This document shows, piece by piece, positions 45,256 to 53,723 of a DNA stretch of 64,000 nt (the first letter of the stretch is position 1; every line of letters starts with the position of its first letter). The stretch spans positions 200,887 through 264,886 of the forward strand of contig DATMBF010000005.1 of the NCBI GenBank assembly GCA_035559595.1. Direction: 5' to 3'. A model generated the notes under the pieces. That model was not told the DNA's origin, did not search any database, and saw nothing but the letters and a program-made list of their open reading frames with translations. Origin of the DNA: DATMBF01 sp035559595. Lineage in GTDB: Bacteria; Bacteroidota; Ignavibacteria; UBA10030. Both the position numbers and the translations under genes were made by a program.

Positions 45256-46365
45256 ATGGCAAGCGTTCGCCTTGAAGGTGTGAAAAAGGTGTATGAAGGG
45301 GGAGTGGTCGCTGTACATGGCGTCGATTTGGATGTGTCCGATAGAGAGTTCGTTGTCCTTGTCGGTCCATCGGGATGCGGCAAGTCGACAACGCTTCGGA
45401 TGATAGCCGGGTTGGAGGAGGTTACCGAAGGAAATATCTACATTGACAAGCGGCGAGTGAACGATGTTCCGCCGAAAGACCGCGACATTGCGATGGTGTT
45501 TCAGAACTACGCGCTTTATCCTCACATGAGTGTGTACGAGAACATGGCGTTCGGTTTGAAACTTCGCAAGTTCAGCAAGTCAGAAATCGATCTCCGGGTG
45601 AAGGAAGCGGCAGCGATTCTGGGCATTGATCATCTGCTCGACCGGAAACCAAAAGCCCTTTCCGGCGGTCAGCGCCAGCGTGTAGCGGTTGGGCGCGCGA
45701 TTGTTCGAAAACCAAAGGTGTTTCTTTTCGATGAGCCGTTGAGCAACCTTGATGCCAAATTACGTGTGCAGATGCGAACAGAGATCTCAAAGATTCATCA
45801 ACGCGTTCAAACGACGATGATCTACGTCACACACGATCAAACCGAAGCAATGACGATGGGGGACAAGATCGTGCTGATGAAGGATGGTCATGTGCAGCAG
45901 ATCGATACTCCGCTCACCATCTATCACCATCCGGTGAACAAGTTTGTCGCGAGCTTTATCGGAAGTCCTTCGATGAACTTCTTCGAGGGAAGCATCCATC
46001 GCTCCGATGGACTCTGGTTTATCGAGCGGGGGAGGGGAATAAAACTCCCCGTTGCAGTGAAGGACCGACCCCGGCTGAAACGATATGTCGGTAAAGAGAT
46101 TATTCTCGGGATTCGACCCGAGCACATTGCGCACGGAAAACGGAATGCCAAAGCAAAGGGTGTGGCGAGGGTGATGCTCGAAGTAGTGGAGCCGATGGGA
46201 AACGAAATGTATCTCTACTTCACAACACAGGCGAGCGGCAACTCGTATGTAGCCCGAATGTCAGCGGAGGAGATGCCCGCGGTGGGAAAGCCGATGGATT
46301 TACTCTTCGATATGTCGAAGGCCCATTATTTCGACAGGGATACCGAAAAGGCGATTCGATCATAA
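45256..46365 (+). CDS. ABC transporter ATPase, MalK/UgpC/MsmX type
   Basis: A 369-residue ATPase of the carbohydrate-import class. Walker A GPSGCGKSTTL, Q-loop FQNYALYPHMSVYEN, signature LSGGQRQRVAVGRAI, Walker B FLFDEPLSNLDA and the H-loop are intact; the C-terminal 120 residues form the OB/TOBE regulatory domain (LGIRPEHI). No permease or binding protein is adjacent, so it may energise several sugar importers encoded elsewhere, as MsmX does. Confidence 0.88.
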   Translation: MASVRLEGVKKVYEGGVVAVHGVDLDVSDREFVVLVGPSGCGKSTTLRMIAGLEEVTEGNIYIDKRRVNDVPPKDRDIAMVFQNYALYPHMSVYENMAFGLKLRKFSKSEIDLRVKEAAAILGIDHLLDRKPKALSGGQRQRVAVGRAIVRKPKVFLFDEPLSNLDAKLRVQMRTEISKIHQRVQTTMIYVTHDQTEAMTMGDKIVLMKDGHVQQIDTPLTIYHHPVNKFVASFIGSPSMNFFEGSIHRSDGLWFIERGRGIKLPVAVKDRPRLKRYVGKEIILGIRPEHIAHGKRNAKAKGVARVMLEVVEPMGNEMYLYFTTQASGNSYVARMSAEEMPAVGKPMDLLFDMSKAHYFDRDTEKAIRS

Positions 46366-46374
46366 CCCTCAGAA

Positions 46375-48027
46375 CTACCCGGCCTCAAGGTTGATCACCT
46401 GGTGTTTGAACTTGTCGATCACCAGCTCGGACTTCAGCCAGCGAAGGAATTCCAGCCCGTACTTGTTCAAAAAGTAGAGAATGTTCAACGCTCGTTCCTG
46501 AAAGACAGATTCGGGAAAGAGATGGAGGGCTGCCTTGTCGATCTGTCGAAGTGTTACTTCATTCTTCCTTGCTTGTGCCGCGATTGCCTTCAGCTTTAGT
46601 TGTTCTATCTGATATTCAATCTTCTTTGACGCATTCTCCAGTGCGCCCACGAGTGTTGGATCGAGCTCTTCGATCTTCGGGCGCATGCGTGCAAGTGATT
46701 CTTGAATCGTCACCATCGTCCCGCCGAAAACCTCGTCAAACTGTTGCCCGGATGAATTTTCGGTCACCCGTCTTTTGATCAACTCGACATCCTGAAAGAA
46801 ATCTGTCACCTGAAGAGAGAATCGCTCGATGACCTTTGCCACCTTCTCCTCTACAATCGTTGCGCTCGCCCTTGGGTAAATGATAGGCTCAGGAATGCCG
46901 AACTCTTCATAGAGTGGCTTCAATTGGGCAAAATAAGCGATTTCCGAAGGTCCCCCAACATACGCAACGGTTGGTAAGAGCCAATCCTGGCAAATGGGGC
47001 GAAGGACAACATTGGGGCTCAGGAGTTCAGGCGAATTTGCTGCGATGCCGTCCAAGTCTTCCTTCGTCAGATGTCGCCGTGTTCCTTTGAGGGCAAATCC
47101 CCCCTCAACGCGCGGCTCGATAAGGTACCGCCCCTTCTGATGAAAGAGGAAAAGGTTCAACGGCTTCGGTTTGATCTGGGCGTGGTACTGCTTTTCGAGT
47201 TGCGCGCTTTGGTCGATAACAAGCTGGCAATGTTTCGGTGTGTTCTGGATCTCTTTTTGAAAAACCGGGGCGAGGAGCTTTTTGAGTTCGTTGTCGTGCG
47301 GATCGAGGAATATCAACCCTGACTCCTCGAGAAGGTCATTCATGAGGTGAACGAATGCGCGGTTAAAGGTCATTCCCCTCTGGTATGCGGTACGAAAGAG
47401 TTGAAGAACTTTCGGCTTGAACTCTGTATCACTCAACGATTGGTCGACCAACTGAAAAAACTGTTCAATATCATCTGAGAACTCGAGAATTCCCACAGCA
47501 CCCGGGTTCTTCTCCGGATCAAGTCCATTCATTCGATAGTCGAGTTTAACGAGATCGTTTGTTCGGTTCAGGAGTCTGATAGAACTGACTTCATCATAAT
47601 CATGGTCTTCGCCTTCCAGCCAGAAGACGGGCACAAAGTGATAATCGGGGTGAATGGTGCGGAGTTGCTCGACAAGCTTAAGCACGGTAATGGTTTTGTA
47701 GATGGTATAGAGTGGCCCGGTGAACAGCCCGACCTGTTGACCTGTCACAACTGCTACGGTGTTGTCGTTGTGGAGAAGGTCAATATTGGCGAGAGTTTTG
47801 ACGCCGCAATGAAAGTTCCGATTCTGCACAGAGAGGATTTGTGTTATGGCGGATCTGTTTCGCGGCATGCGAGAAACTGCTTCGAGCTTGTCTTTCCAGT
47901 CCTCTTTACGGCGGAAGTTGCCACTGTAGAATTTCTTTACATTCTCATAGTCTGTTACATAATCGATAAACAACTGGGAAAAACCGGAGTCGCCTGTCGG
48001 AAGGTCTCGAAACTCGATGTAGGACAT
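46375..48027 (-). CDS. bshC: Bacillithiol biosynthesis cysteine-adding enzyme
   Basis: Final step of bacillithiol synthesis, adding cysteine to GlcN-malate. 550 residues with the family landmarks VTGQQVGLFTGPLYTIYKT, PVFWLEGEDHDYDEV and LLPTVAYVGGPSEIAYFAQL, and a C-terminal coiled coil. I chose the ATG at 48027: the longer frame begins with a TTG that is itself part of the promoter. Transcribed toward the ABC ATPase gene (convergent, 9-base gap). bshA and bshB are not in the window. Confidence 0.93.
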   Translation of the reverse strand: MSYIEFRDLPTGDSGFSQLFIDYVTDYENVKKFYSGNFRRKEDWKDKLEAVSRMPRNRSAITQILSVQNRNFHCGVKTLANIDLLHNDNTVAVVTGQQVGLFTGPLYTIYKTITVLKLVEQLRTIHPDYHFVPVFWLEGEDHDYDEVSSIRLLNRTNDLVKLDYRMNGLDPEKNPGAVGILEFSDDIEQFFQLVDQSLSDTEFKPKVLQLFRTAYQRGMTFNRAFVHLMNDLLEESGLIFLDPHDNELKKLLAPVFQKEIQNTPKHCQLVIDQSAQLEKQYHAQIKPKPLNLFLFHQKGRYLIEPRVEGGFALKGTRRHLTKEDLDGIAANSPELLSPNVVLRPICQDWLLPTVAYVGGPSEIAYFAQLKPLYEEFGIPEPIIYPRASATIVEEKVAKVIERFSLQVTDFFQDVELIKRRVTENSSGQQFDEVFGGTMVTIQESLARMRPKIEELDPTLVGALENASKKIEYQIEQLKLKAIAAQARKNEVTLRQIDKAALHLFPESVFQERALNILYFLNKYGLEFLRWLKSELVIDKFKHQVINLEAG

Positions 48028-48059
48028 GAAGGAATACTCTGGATGAAAAAAATGTGGTG

Positions 48060-48090
48060 GGAATATACCACTTAAGAGATGAACGTGCAA
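48060..48090 (-). promoter_or_regulatory. Promoter, TTG-N20-TATATTCC, for bshC
   Basis: On the minus strand: TTG at 48090-48088, exactly 20 bases, TATATTCC at 48067-48060; leader of about 28 nt to the ATG at 48027. It is divergent from the ferredoxin promoter about 95 bases away. Confidence 0.65.
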
Positions 48091-48184
48091 GGTAAGTGCA
48101 GATCGTTATTTGCGCTTGTGGTTGTCGCTTCCCGCGATGGGTGAAACGATTGCTGCAAGTTGGTTTCTTTTTTTTGAGAACTTC

Positions 48185-48215
48185 TTGACAAACGAAGCAT
48201 CCTTTTGTATATTCG
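48185..48215 (+). promoter_or_regulatory. Promoter, TTG-N20-TATATTCG, for the ferredoxin/respiratory cluster
   Basis: TTG at 48185-48187, exactly 20 bases, TATATTCG at 48208-48215; the ferredoxin ATG is at 48269. It might drive the whole respiratory cluster, since no clear copy is seen before the Rieske gene. Confidence 0.65.
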
Positions 48216-48268
48216 ATGTCAAATTCAGGAAGATAGGAATAAGAACTATCATCATCTACCCGGAACTA

Positions 48269-48595
48269 ATGGCTGAGACCACCGCCGCGCCAACCAGACC
48301 AACAGCCGCTCCTGCCCCATCGGTAGCCAAGAAAAAGAAGAAGTCACCGCTCGTTGCAATTGTCCATCCTGAAGGTTGTACCGGATGTGAGGTATGTATT
48401 GAGTTCTGCCCTGTCGATTGTCTGTACAAAGTTCCGGGTCCAGAGAATCCCGACGAACACGGATTTGTGAGCGTCAATGGGATTGTCATTGTGGACGAGG
48501 AAGTGTGTATCGGTTGTAAACTTTGCGCAAAGTACTGTCCATGGGAGACGATCGATATGGTCAAGCGTGTCGACGAGGTGGCAGCCGCTGCATAA
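48269..48595 (+). CDS. Ferredoxin, 2[4Fe-4S]
   Basis: A 108-residue ferredoxin. An Ala/Pro/Thr-rich N-terminal tail (about 20 residues) and a lysine patch precede two CxxCxxCxxxCP clusters: CTGCEVCIEFCP and CIGCKLCAKYCP. I chose the ATG at 48269, downstream of the promoter; the frame is open further up but crosses the promoter. It lies 51 bases before the Rieske gene. Its place at the head of a quinol-oxidising cluster suggests a role in electron delivery or in assembly, which is inference. Confidence 0.88.
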   Translation: MAETTAAPTRPTAAPAPSVAKKKKKSPLVAIVHPEGCTGCEVCIEFCPVDCLYKVPGPENPDEHGFVSVNGIVIVDEEVCIGCKLCAKYCPWETIDMVKRVDEVAAAA

Positions 48596-48646
48596 CTCTC
48601 AAATGGTGATTCACTTCTGTTGTTTTCTCTAGATCGAGGATAGCGA

Positions 48647-49273
48647 ATGGCAGATCAAACGGTGAACGACGTCAAAGAAGCTCCGCCGGCAACTCCACCC
48701 AAGCCAACTCCGCCGACAGTGAGCACGGAACCGCTACCACGCAAACCCAAGCAAGATCGCCCACCTGACGACGATCCCGGCATTTGGCGGATGAATCGCC
48801 GCAACCTGCTCTCGGTAGCCGGATGGCTTGGATTTCTGGGCTTCATCGTTACATCGACCATTGGCGCGCTTCGTTTCATGTTTCCGCGAGTTCTTTTTGA
48901 GCCGCCGACAAAATTCAAAGCGGGGTATCCGCAGGATTATGTTGTGGGCGAAGTCAGCGAGAAATTCAAGGATGAACAGCGTGTTTGGATTGTTCGGGAT
49001 AAAGAAGGGTTTTATGCACTGATTTCGATTTGCACACACCTGGGGTGCACTCCGCGATGGCTTCCTTCAGATTTGAAATTCAAATGCCCCTGTCACGGAA
49101 GCGGATTCTATAGAACCGGCATCAATTTCGAGGGTCCGGCTCCGCGACCTCTCGAGCGTGCCTACATCGGTTTGGCCGATGACGGGCAGATTGAGATTGA
49201 TCGGAGCATTAAGTTTTTGTATGAAAAGAACGAGTGGGGCAAGCCCGGTTCCTTCCTGAACTTTACGGCGTAA
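48647..49273 (+). CDS. Rieske [2Fe-2S] protein of a cytochrome bc complex
   Basis: Takes the first electron from quinol. 208 residues: a Pro/Thr-rich cytosolic N-terminus (1-47), a single transmembrane anchor after the RRNLLSVAGW twin-Arg-like segment (about 51-78), and the cluster domain with CTHLGC (129-134) and CPCHGS (147-152). Cys129/His131 and Cys147/His150 are ligands; Cys134/Cys149 form the disulfide. Followed 13 bases later by cytochrome b. Confidence 0.93.
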   Translation: MADQTVNDVKEAPPATPPKPTPPTVSTEPLPRKPKQDRPPDDDPGIWRMNRRNLLSVAGWLGFLGFIVTSTIGALRFMFPRVLFEPPTKFKAGYPQDYVVGEVSEKFKDEQRVWIVRDKEGFYALISICTHLGCTPRWLPSDLKFKCPCHGSGFYRTGINFEGPAPRPLERAYIGLADDGQIEIDRSIKFLYEKNEWGKPGSFLNFTA

Positions 49274-49286
49274 GGAGAGAGATCGA

Positions 49287-50057
49287 ATGCTCGAAGCGTT
49301 TAAAAAGACAGAAGTTTATAAATCGATTTTCCGACACGGGTATCAGGACACGCAGCGAAACAGAGCGTTGCAGATTGTCGATAATGTCTTCCTGCATCTT
49401 CACCCTGTACGGGTGCCGCGGCATGCAACGAACATCGGCTATACATGGGGGATGGGCGGAATAACGTTCCTTCTCTTCATTGTTCTGACGATTACCGGTG
49501 TCATCTTGATGTTCTATTATCGCCCAACTGCACAGTATGCTTATGAAGACATGAAGTACCTCATGAACGACGTTCCCTTCGGTCCTCTCATTCGCAACAT
49601 GCATCGCTGGGCGGCGCATGCCATGGTGCTCACTGTTATGCTGCATATGTTCCGTGTCTTCCTCACCGGTTCTTATAAGCCGCCGCGACAGTTTAACTGG
49701 GTCGTTGGTGTCATTCTTCTCGTTCTCACGCTGTTGCTCAGTTTCTCCGGATATCTGTTGCCGTGGGATCAGTTGGCCATCTGGGCGGTGACTGTAGGAA
49801 CGAATATGGCTCGCGCAACACCGCTCCTGGGACATGAGGGACCGTTTGGCCCAGAGCTTGGTATGCGCATCGATAACGACGTTCGGTTTGTCCTACTCGG
49901 TGGAACAGAGGTTGGTCCACCGACGCTTTTGAGATTCTATGTCGGTCATTGTATTTTTTTACCTCTGATAGCCGCTATCTTCATGGCGGTGCATTTCTGG
50001 CGGGTGCGGAAGGATGGCGGGATTTCGGGTCCCGAAACCGGGAAGCGAACCGCGTAG
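49287..50057 (+). CDS. Cytochrome b, N-terminal (b6-like) subunit
   Basis: A 256-residue four-helix heme protein. The four heme ligand histidines lie in HRWAAHAMVLTVMLHMF and in GHCIFLPLIAAIFMAVHFWRV; the Qo-side SGYLLPWDQLAIWAVT motif is present. The chain ends after HFWRVRKDGG, so this is the split b6 form, with helices 5-8 on the next gene. Located in the inner membrane. Confidence 0.93.
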   Translation: MLEAFKKTEVYKSIFRHGYQDTQRNRALQIVDNVFLHLHPVRVPRHATNIGYTWGMGGITFLLFIVLTITGVILMFYYRPTAQYAYEDMKYLMNDVPFGPLIRNMHRWAAHAMVLTVMLHMFRVFLTGSYKPPRQFNWVVGVILLVLTLLLSFSGYLLPWDQLAIWAVTVGTNMARATPLLGHEGPFGPELGMRIDNDVRFVLLGGTEVGPPTLLRFYVGHCIFLPLIAAIFMAVHFWRVRKDGGISGPETGKRTA

Positions 50058-50093
50058 GATCGCCTCCTTACTCAGGCGCACAAGGATTATTGC

Positions 50094-50996
50094 ATGCAAC
50101 ACTTCATAGAAATTCTCACGAAGCCCGACAACATCCCTATCACGCTTTTGCTTGTGTCCTGTATCTTCTTCACCTGGCTTTACTGGGTGAAAGCAAAGAA
50201 GAATGATTCCCAGGAGATGCCGGATGAAGCGAAGATGGATGACAAGGTGCAGGTGTGGCCCTACCTTGTGCGCGTCGAGTTCATTGCAACGATCGCGGTC
50301 ATGGCCCTCCTCGTTGTTTGGTCGGTGTTTCTCGACGCTCCTCTCGAGGAGCCTGCCAACCGTGCTCTAACCCCTAATCCGTCGAAGGCGCCGTGGTATT
50401 TTCTTGGTCTCCAGGAAATGCTCGTCTATTTTGATCCATGGATCGCCGGCGTGGTGCTGCCGACACTCATCATCGTCGGCTTGATGGCTATTCCATATGT
50501 GGATATCAATCCCAAAGGCAACGGATATTACACGTACAAAGAGCGGAAGTTTGCCGTTCTCACATTTTGCTTTGGCTTCTTGATTCTCTGGGTCTCCTTA
50601 ATTGTGCTTGGGACCTTCATGCGCGGACCCGGTTGGAACTTCTTCTTCCCGTGGGAGAAGTGGGATCCCCATTATGTGGCTGTTTTGACGAACGTCGATC
50701 TCTCCGAGTATTTTGGTATTCCGACACGGTTGCCGGACAACACGATTAATCCCGTGGCCTTCGTTTTCGGTGCCGCGTGCGTATTCGGATTCTATGCAAT
50801 TGGGCCGATTTACTGGTACCTGAAGCGCAACGATGAAATCATGCAGAAGTTGGGACTGCTACGATACGCGATTGTTTCATTTCTCTTCTTGACGATGATG
50901 GGCTTGGTCATCAAAATCATTCTTCGATTGGCACCACTGATGTTTGGAATCAATCCGGTGAAGTATGTGTGGGTGACTCCCTGGTTCAACATCTAA
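50094..50996 (+). CDS. Cytochrome b, C-terminal (subunit IV-like) protein
   Basis: A 300-residue membrane protein with about seven hydrophobic helices, longer than the 160-residue subunit IV of b6f. The Qo motif is APWY (residues 99-102, in SKAPWYFLGLQEML) instead of PEWY; the catalytic Glu is replaced by Pro, a variation known in some menaquinone-using complexes. There is one extra helix at the N-terminus (LLLVSCIFFTWLYW) and further helices at the C-terminus. Confidence 0.88.
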   Translation: MQHFIEILTKPDNIPITLLLVSCIFFTWLYWVKAKKNDSQEMPDEAKMDDKVQVWPYLVRVEFIATIAVMALLVVWSVFLDAPLEEPANRALTPNPSKAPWYFLGLQEMLVYFDPWIAGVVLPTLIIVGLMAIPYVDINPKGNGYYTYKERKFAVLTFCFGFLILWVSLIVLGTFMRGPGWNFFFPWEKWDPHYVAVLTNVDLSEYFGIPTRLPDNTINPVAFVFGAACVFGFYAIGPIYWYLKRNDEIMQKLGLLRYAIVSFLFLTMMGLVIKIILRLAPLMFGINPVKYVWVTPWFNI

Positions 50997-51020
50997 AGTC
51001 GCTACCTGAAGGAGCGCTGA

Positions 51021-53678
51021 ATGCTGTTTGAAGATCGCGCAAAAATACCTGTCGAAAAACGAAGCTACGCCAAATACTATCTGATTTTTAGCGGACTTCT
51101 CTTTCTCGGGACCGCTTGGGCGGTATGGGACGAGGTGAGGATCCGCAGGCCGTGGAAAGAGTACCAGACGGAATACCGCGAACTCCTCTCTGCTCGACTG
51201 GATTCATTGCGACAAGTAGCCCTGGAGAACCGCGACCAGGAGAGATTGAAAGCTCTCGAAGACGAGCTCGCAAAGGCTAAAAGCGCTCTTCAGTCGGAAG
51301 AGTATACCAAAGCGGTTGAGCAAAAAAACGATCTCCTTGCTGATCTGGACATTGCGACCCGTGAATGGCGCTTTGCACGGAGTCGATCGGATGCAGCGTA
51401 TTACCAATATAAAAAGAGTCTTCAAACGGGAATAAACGTCGAAGAGCTGAAGGCCGAGGTCGCCAAGCATGACGCTGACATTGAGAGCTATTTCCACAGG
51501 ATGGAGGAGATCAACAAGCAGATAGCTCTTCTTGATAGCGTTATTTATAAGTACCGAGATGCAGTTGTCCGCCTTGAAGCTGAGTTGGCTCAGATCAACA
51601 GTGCGGCGAACGCCTACGGTTTGAAACTGGAAAGGGCACAAGCAGCGCCGATAGCGATTCGTCAGGTGATATTGAACGATTTCGAGCTTACACCGTTTAG
51701 CGAAATCAAGGCGCGGATCGATCGGTGCCAAACCTGTCATGTCGGTTGGTCGGAGCCATTGATGGCAGATGCTCCACAGCCGTTCAAACAGCATCCGCTT
51801 CCTGAGTTGCTTGCAAAGCATAATCCGGAGAATTTCGGGTGCACGCCTTGCCATCGGGGTCAAGGTCCCGCTCTCACAACCGGCTTCGCTCACGGTGAAG
51901 CCGACAAGTATTGGGAGACACCAATTCTTCGAGGTGTGGATGTCTGGGCAAGTTGCAATAGCTGTCATTCAAACGAATCCGTTCTAAAACACGCCCCGCC
52001 CTTCACAAAAGCCAAACAGCTCCTTCTCGAATCCGGCTGCTTTGCGTGTCACGAGATCAAAGGATATACCGATGTTCCAAAGATCGGTCCGCCGTTAAAT
52101 TCACTTCCCGCTAAAGTTCGCCCCGACTGGCTGTTCCGATGGGTGAAGAATCCAAAAGACTACAATCCTCACACGCGAATGCCTCGGTTCCAATTTACGG
52201 ATGAAGAAGCTGAGGCCATCACCGCGTACCTCATGAAGATCGGCAGAGAATCGAACTTCCAGCTTGTGCGAGCGAGAGGCACCTTTGCTGGGGGAAGCAG
52301 TAATCGCGGCAAAGTTATCTTTGAGACGATTGGTTGCACGGCGTGTCACGTCGCGGGAGAAAACACTGCGGTGCGAACTAAACGGGGCACAACATACGAT
52401 ATTGCCCCAGAACTGACGCGCGTTGGGAGTAAAGCGAATCCTGACTGGTTGTTCGATTGGTTGAAGAATCCGCGCCATTACAATCCGGACACACGGATGC
52501 CAAGTCTCCGCTTGACAGATGACGAGGCACGGCACGTGGTGGCCTACCTCATGACGCTGCGGGATAATCGCAAGCTCGATCCGGTGAATTTAGCACTCGA
52601 TGATCCAGCAAAGATAGCGCGGGGGGACCGCCTTATTCGTGAGTATGGATGCGCAGGGTGTCACGCAATCAAGGGTATGGAGAATGAGGGGAAGGTCAGC
52701 GTCAACCTTTCAGATTTCGGCAGGAAGAAGTACGAGCAAATGGACTTTGGGGATACAAGGGAATTGCCGCTTAATGCTGAGGTTGATTATCAGGAGAATC
52801 CCGACGGAACTGTGTCTGTAAAGCGCACATGGGCTGGCTGGGTATATGGCAAGCTGAAGAACTCACGCCTGTATCAGACCGACCGTATTTCGCAGAAGAT
52901 GCCCGTTTTCGGTTTCTCGGATGAGGAGATTCGCTTGTTGAGGATGTTCCTCACCAGTATGACTCGCGATGTCCCACTACCAACCTACCAGCGGGCTTTC
53001 GATAGGCGCCAGCAAGAGATCGAGGCGGGTAGGCGGCTTACAATGCACTATAACTGCGTGCAGTGTCATACGCTGGAGGATCGTGGCGGCTATCTCCTGG
53101 CGAGCTTTGAGGCGGAGCCAGCGTTAGGTCCGCCGCCGCTGCCCGAGAGCCAGGGCGCAAAAGTGCAAGAACAATGGCTTCACGGATTTTTGAAAAACCC
53201 GACCATCATTCGACCCTGGCTGGAGGTCCGGATGCCAACGTTCCAGCTTACCGATGCCGAGATTTCACAGATTCAGAAATACTTTCTCGGACTCTCGAAA
53301 CAGGAGCTTGTGATTCGAGACTATGCATCGACTACTCTTGATCCTCAGTACTTAGCGCCCGGCCGAAAGTTGTTTGATGCATACCAATGCCTCAGTTGCC
53401 ACTTTACAGGAAGGATTCCTGAAGGGAAGTCCTTCGCCGATCTTGCGCCAAACCTTGCGCTGGCCAGCTCGCGCCTGAAACCGGAGTGGATTGTTGACTG
53501 GTTGAGGGATCCATCGAAACTGCAACCCGGTACGAGGATGCCTACCTATTTCTACGGTGGCGAGGCCCCGGATAGAACCGTGTTTGGTGGAAACGCAGAA
53601 GAGCAAATCAAGGCGCTTGCAACGTACGTTTGGAGCATTGGCAGTCGGGCTCGTCAGGCGCCGGCTTCGGGCCAGTAA
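51021..53678 (+). CDS. Membrane-anchored octaheme cytochrome c with coiled coil
   Basis: An 885-residue protein. One transmembrane helix (about 17-37) leads into a Lys/Glu/Leu-rich coiled coil (about 40-205). Eight CxxCH heme sites follow, with first Cys at about residues 237, 274, 311, 340, 439, 544, 679 and 790. From residue 340 onward the hemes sit in repeated cytochrome c domains, each ending with a W-x(n)-KNP...RMP...TDxE pattern that supplies a Met axial ligand. It replaces cytochrome c1/f in this bc cluster. Inner-membrane anchored, heme part in the periplasm. Confidence 0.9.
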   Translation: MLFEDRAKIPVEKRSYAKYYLIFSGLLFLGTAWAVWDEVRIRRPWKEYQTEYRELLSARLDSLRQVALENRDQERLKALEDELAKAKSALQSEEYTKAVEQKNDLLADLDIATREWRFARSRSDAAYYQYKKSLQTGINVEELKAEVAKHDADIESYFHRMEEINKQIALLDSVIYKYRDAVVRLEAELAQINSAANAYGLKLERAQAAPIAIRQVILNDFELTPFSEIKARIDRCQTCHVGWSEPLMADAPQPFKQHPLPELLAKHNPENFGCTPCHRGQGPALTTGFAHGEADKYWETPILRGVDVWASCNSCHSNESVLKHAPPFTKAKQLLLESGCFACHEIKGYTDVPKIGPPLNSLPAKVRPDWLFRWVKNPKDYNPHTRMPRFQFTDEEAEAITAYLMKIGRESNFQLVRARGTFAGGSSNRGKVIFETIGCTACHVAGENTAVRTKRGTTYDIAPELTRVGSKANPDWLFDWLKNPRHYNPDTRMPSLRLTDDEARHVVAYLMTLRDNRKLDPVNLALDDPAKIARGDRLIREYGCAGCHAIKGMENEGKVSVNLSDFGRKKYEQMDFGDTRELPLNAEVDYQENPDGTVSVKRTWAGWVYGKLKNSRLYQTDRISQKMPVFGFSDEEIRLLRMFLTSMTRDVPLPTYQRAFDRRQQEIEAGRRLTMHYNCVQCHTLEDRGGYLLASFEAEPALGPPPLPESQGAKVQEQWLHGFLKNPTIIRPWLEVRMPTFQLTDAEISQIQKYFLGLSKQELVIRDYASTTLDPQYLAPGRKLFDAYQCLSCHFTGRIPEGKSFADLAPNLALASSRLKPEWIVDWLRDPSKLQPGTRMPTYFYGGEAPDRTVFGGNAEEQIKALATYVWSIGSRARQAPASGQ

Positions 53679-53723
53679 TCGACCTTATGTACTTCACACA
53701 TCTAACATTAAGGAGAGAGAAGA

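Noticed and set aside
48028..48090. Longer BshC starting at a TTG
   Set aside because: That TTG is the upstream element of the bshC promoter, and the ATG at 48027 fits the family N-terminus.
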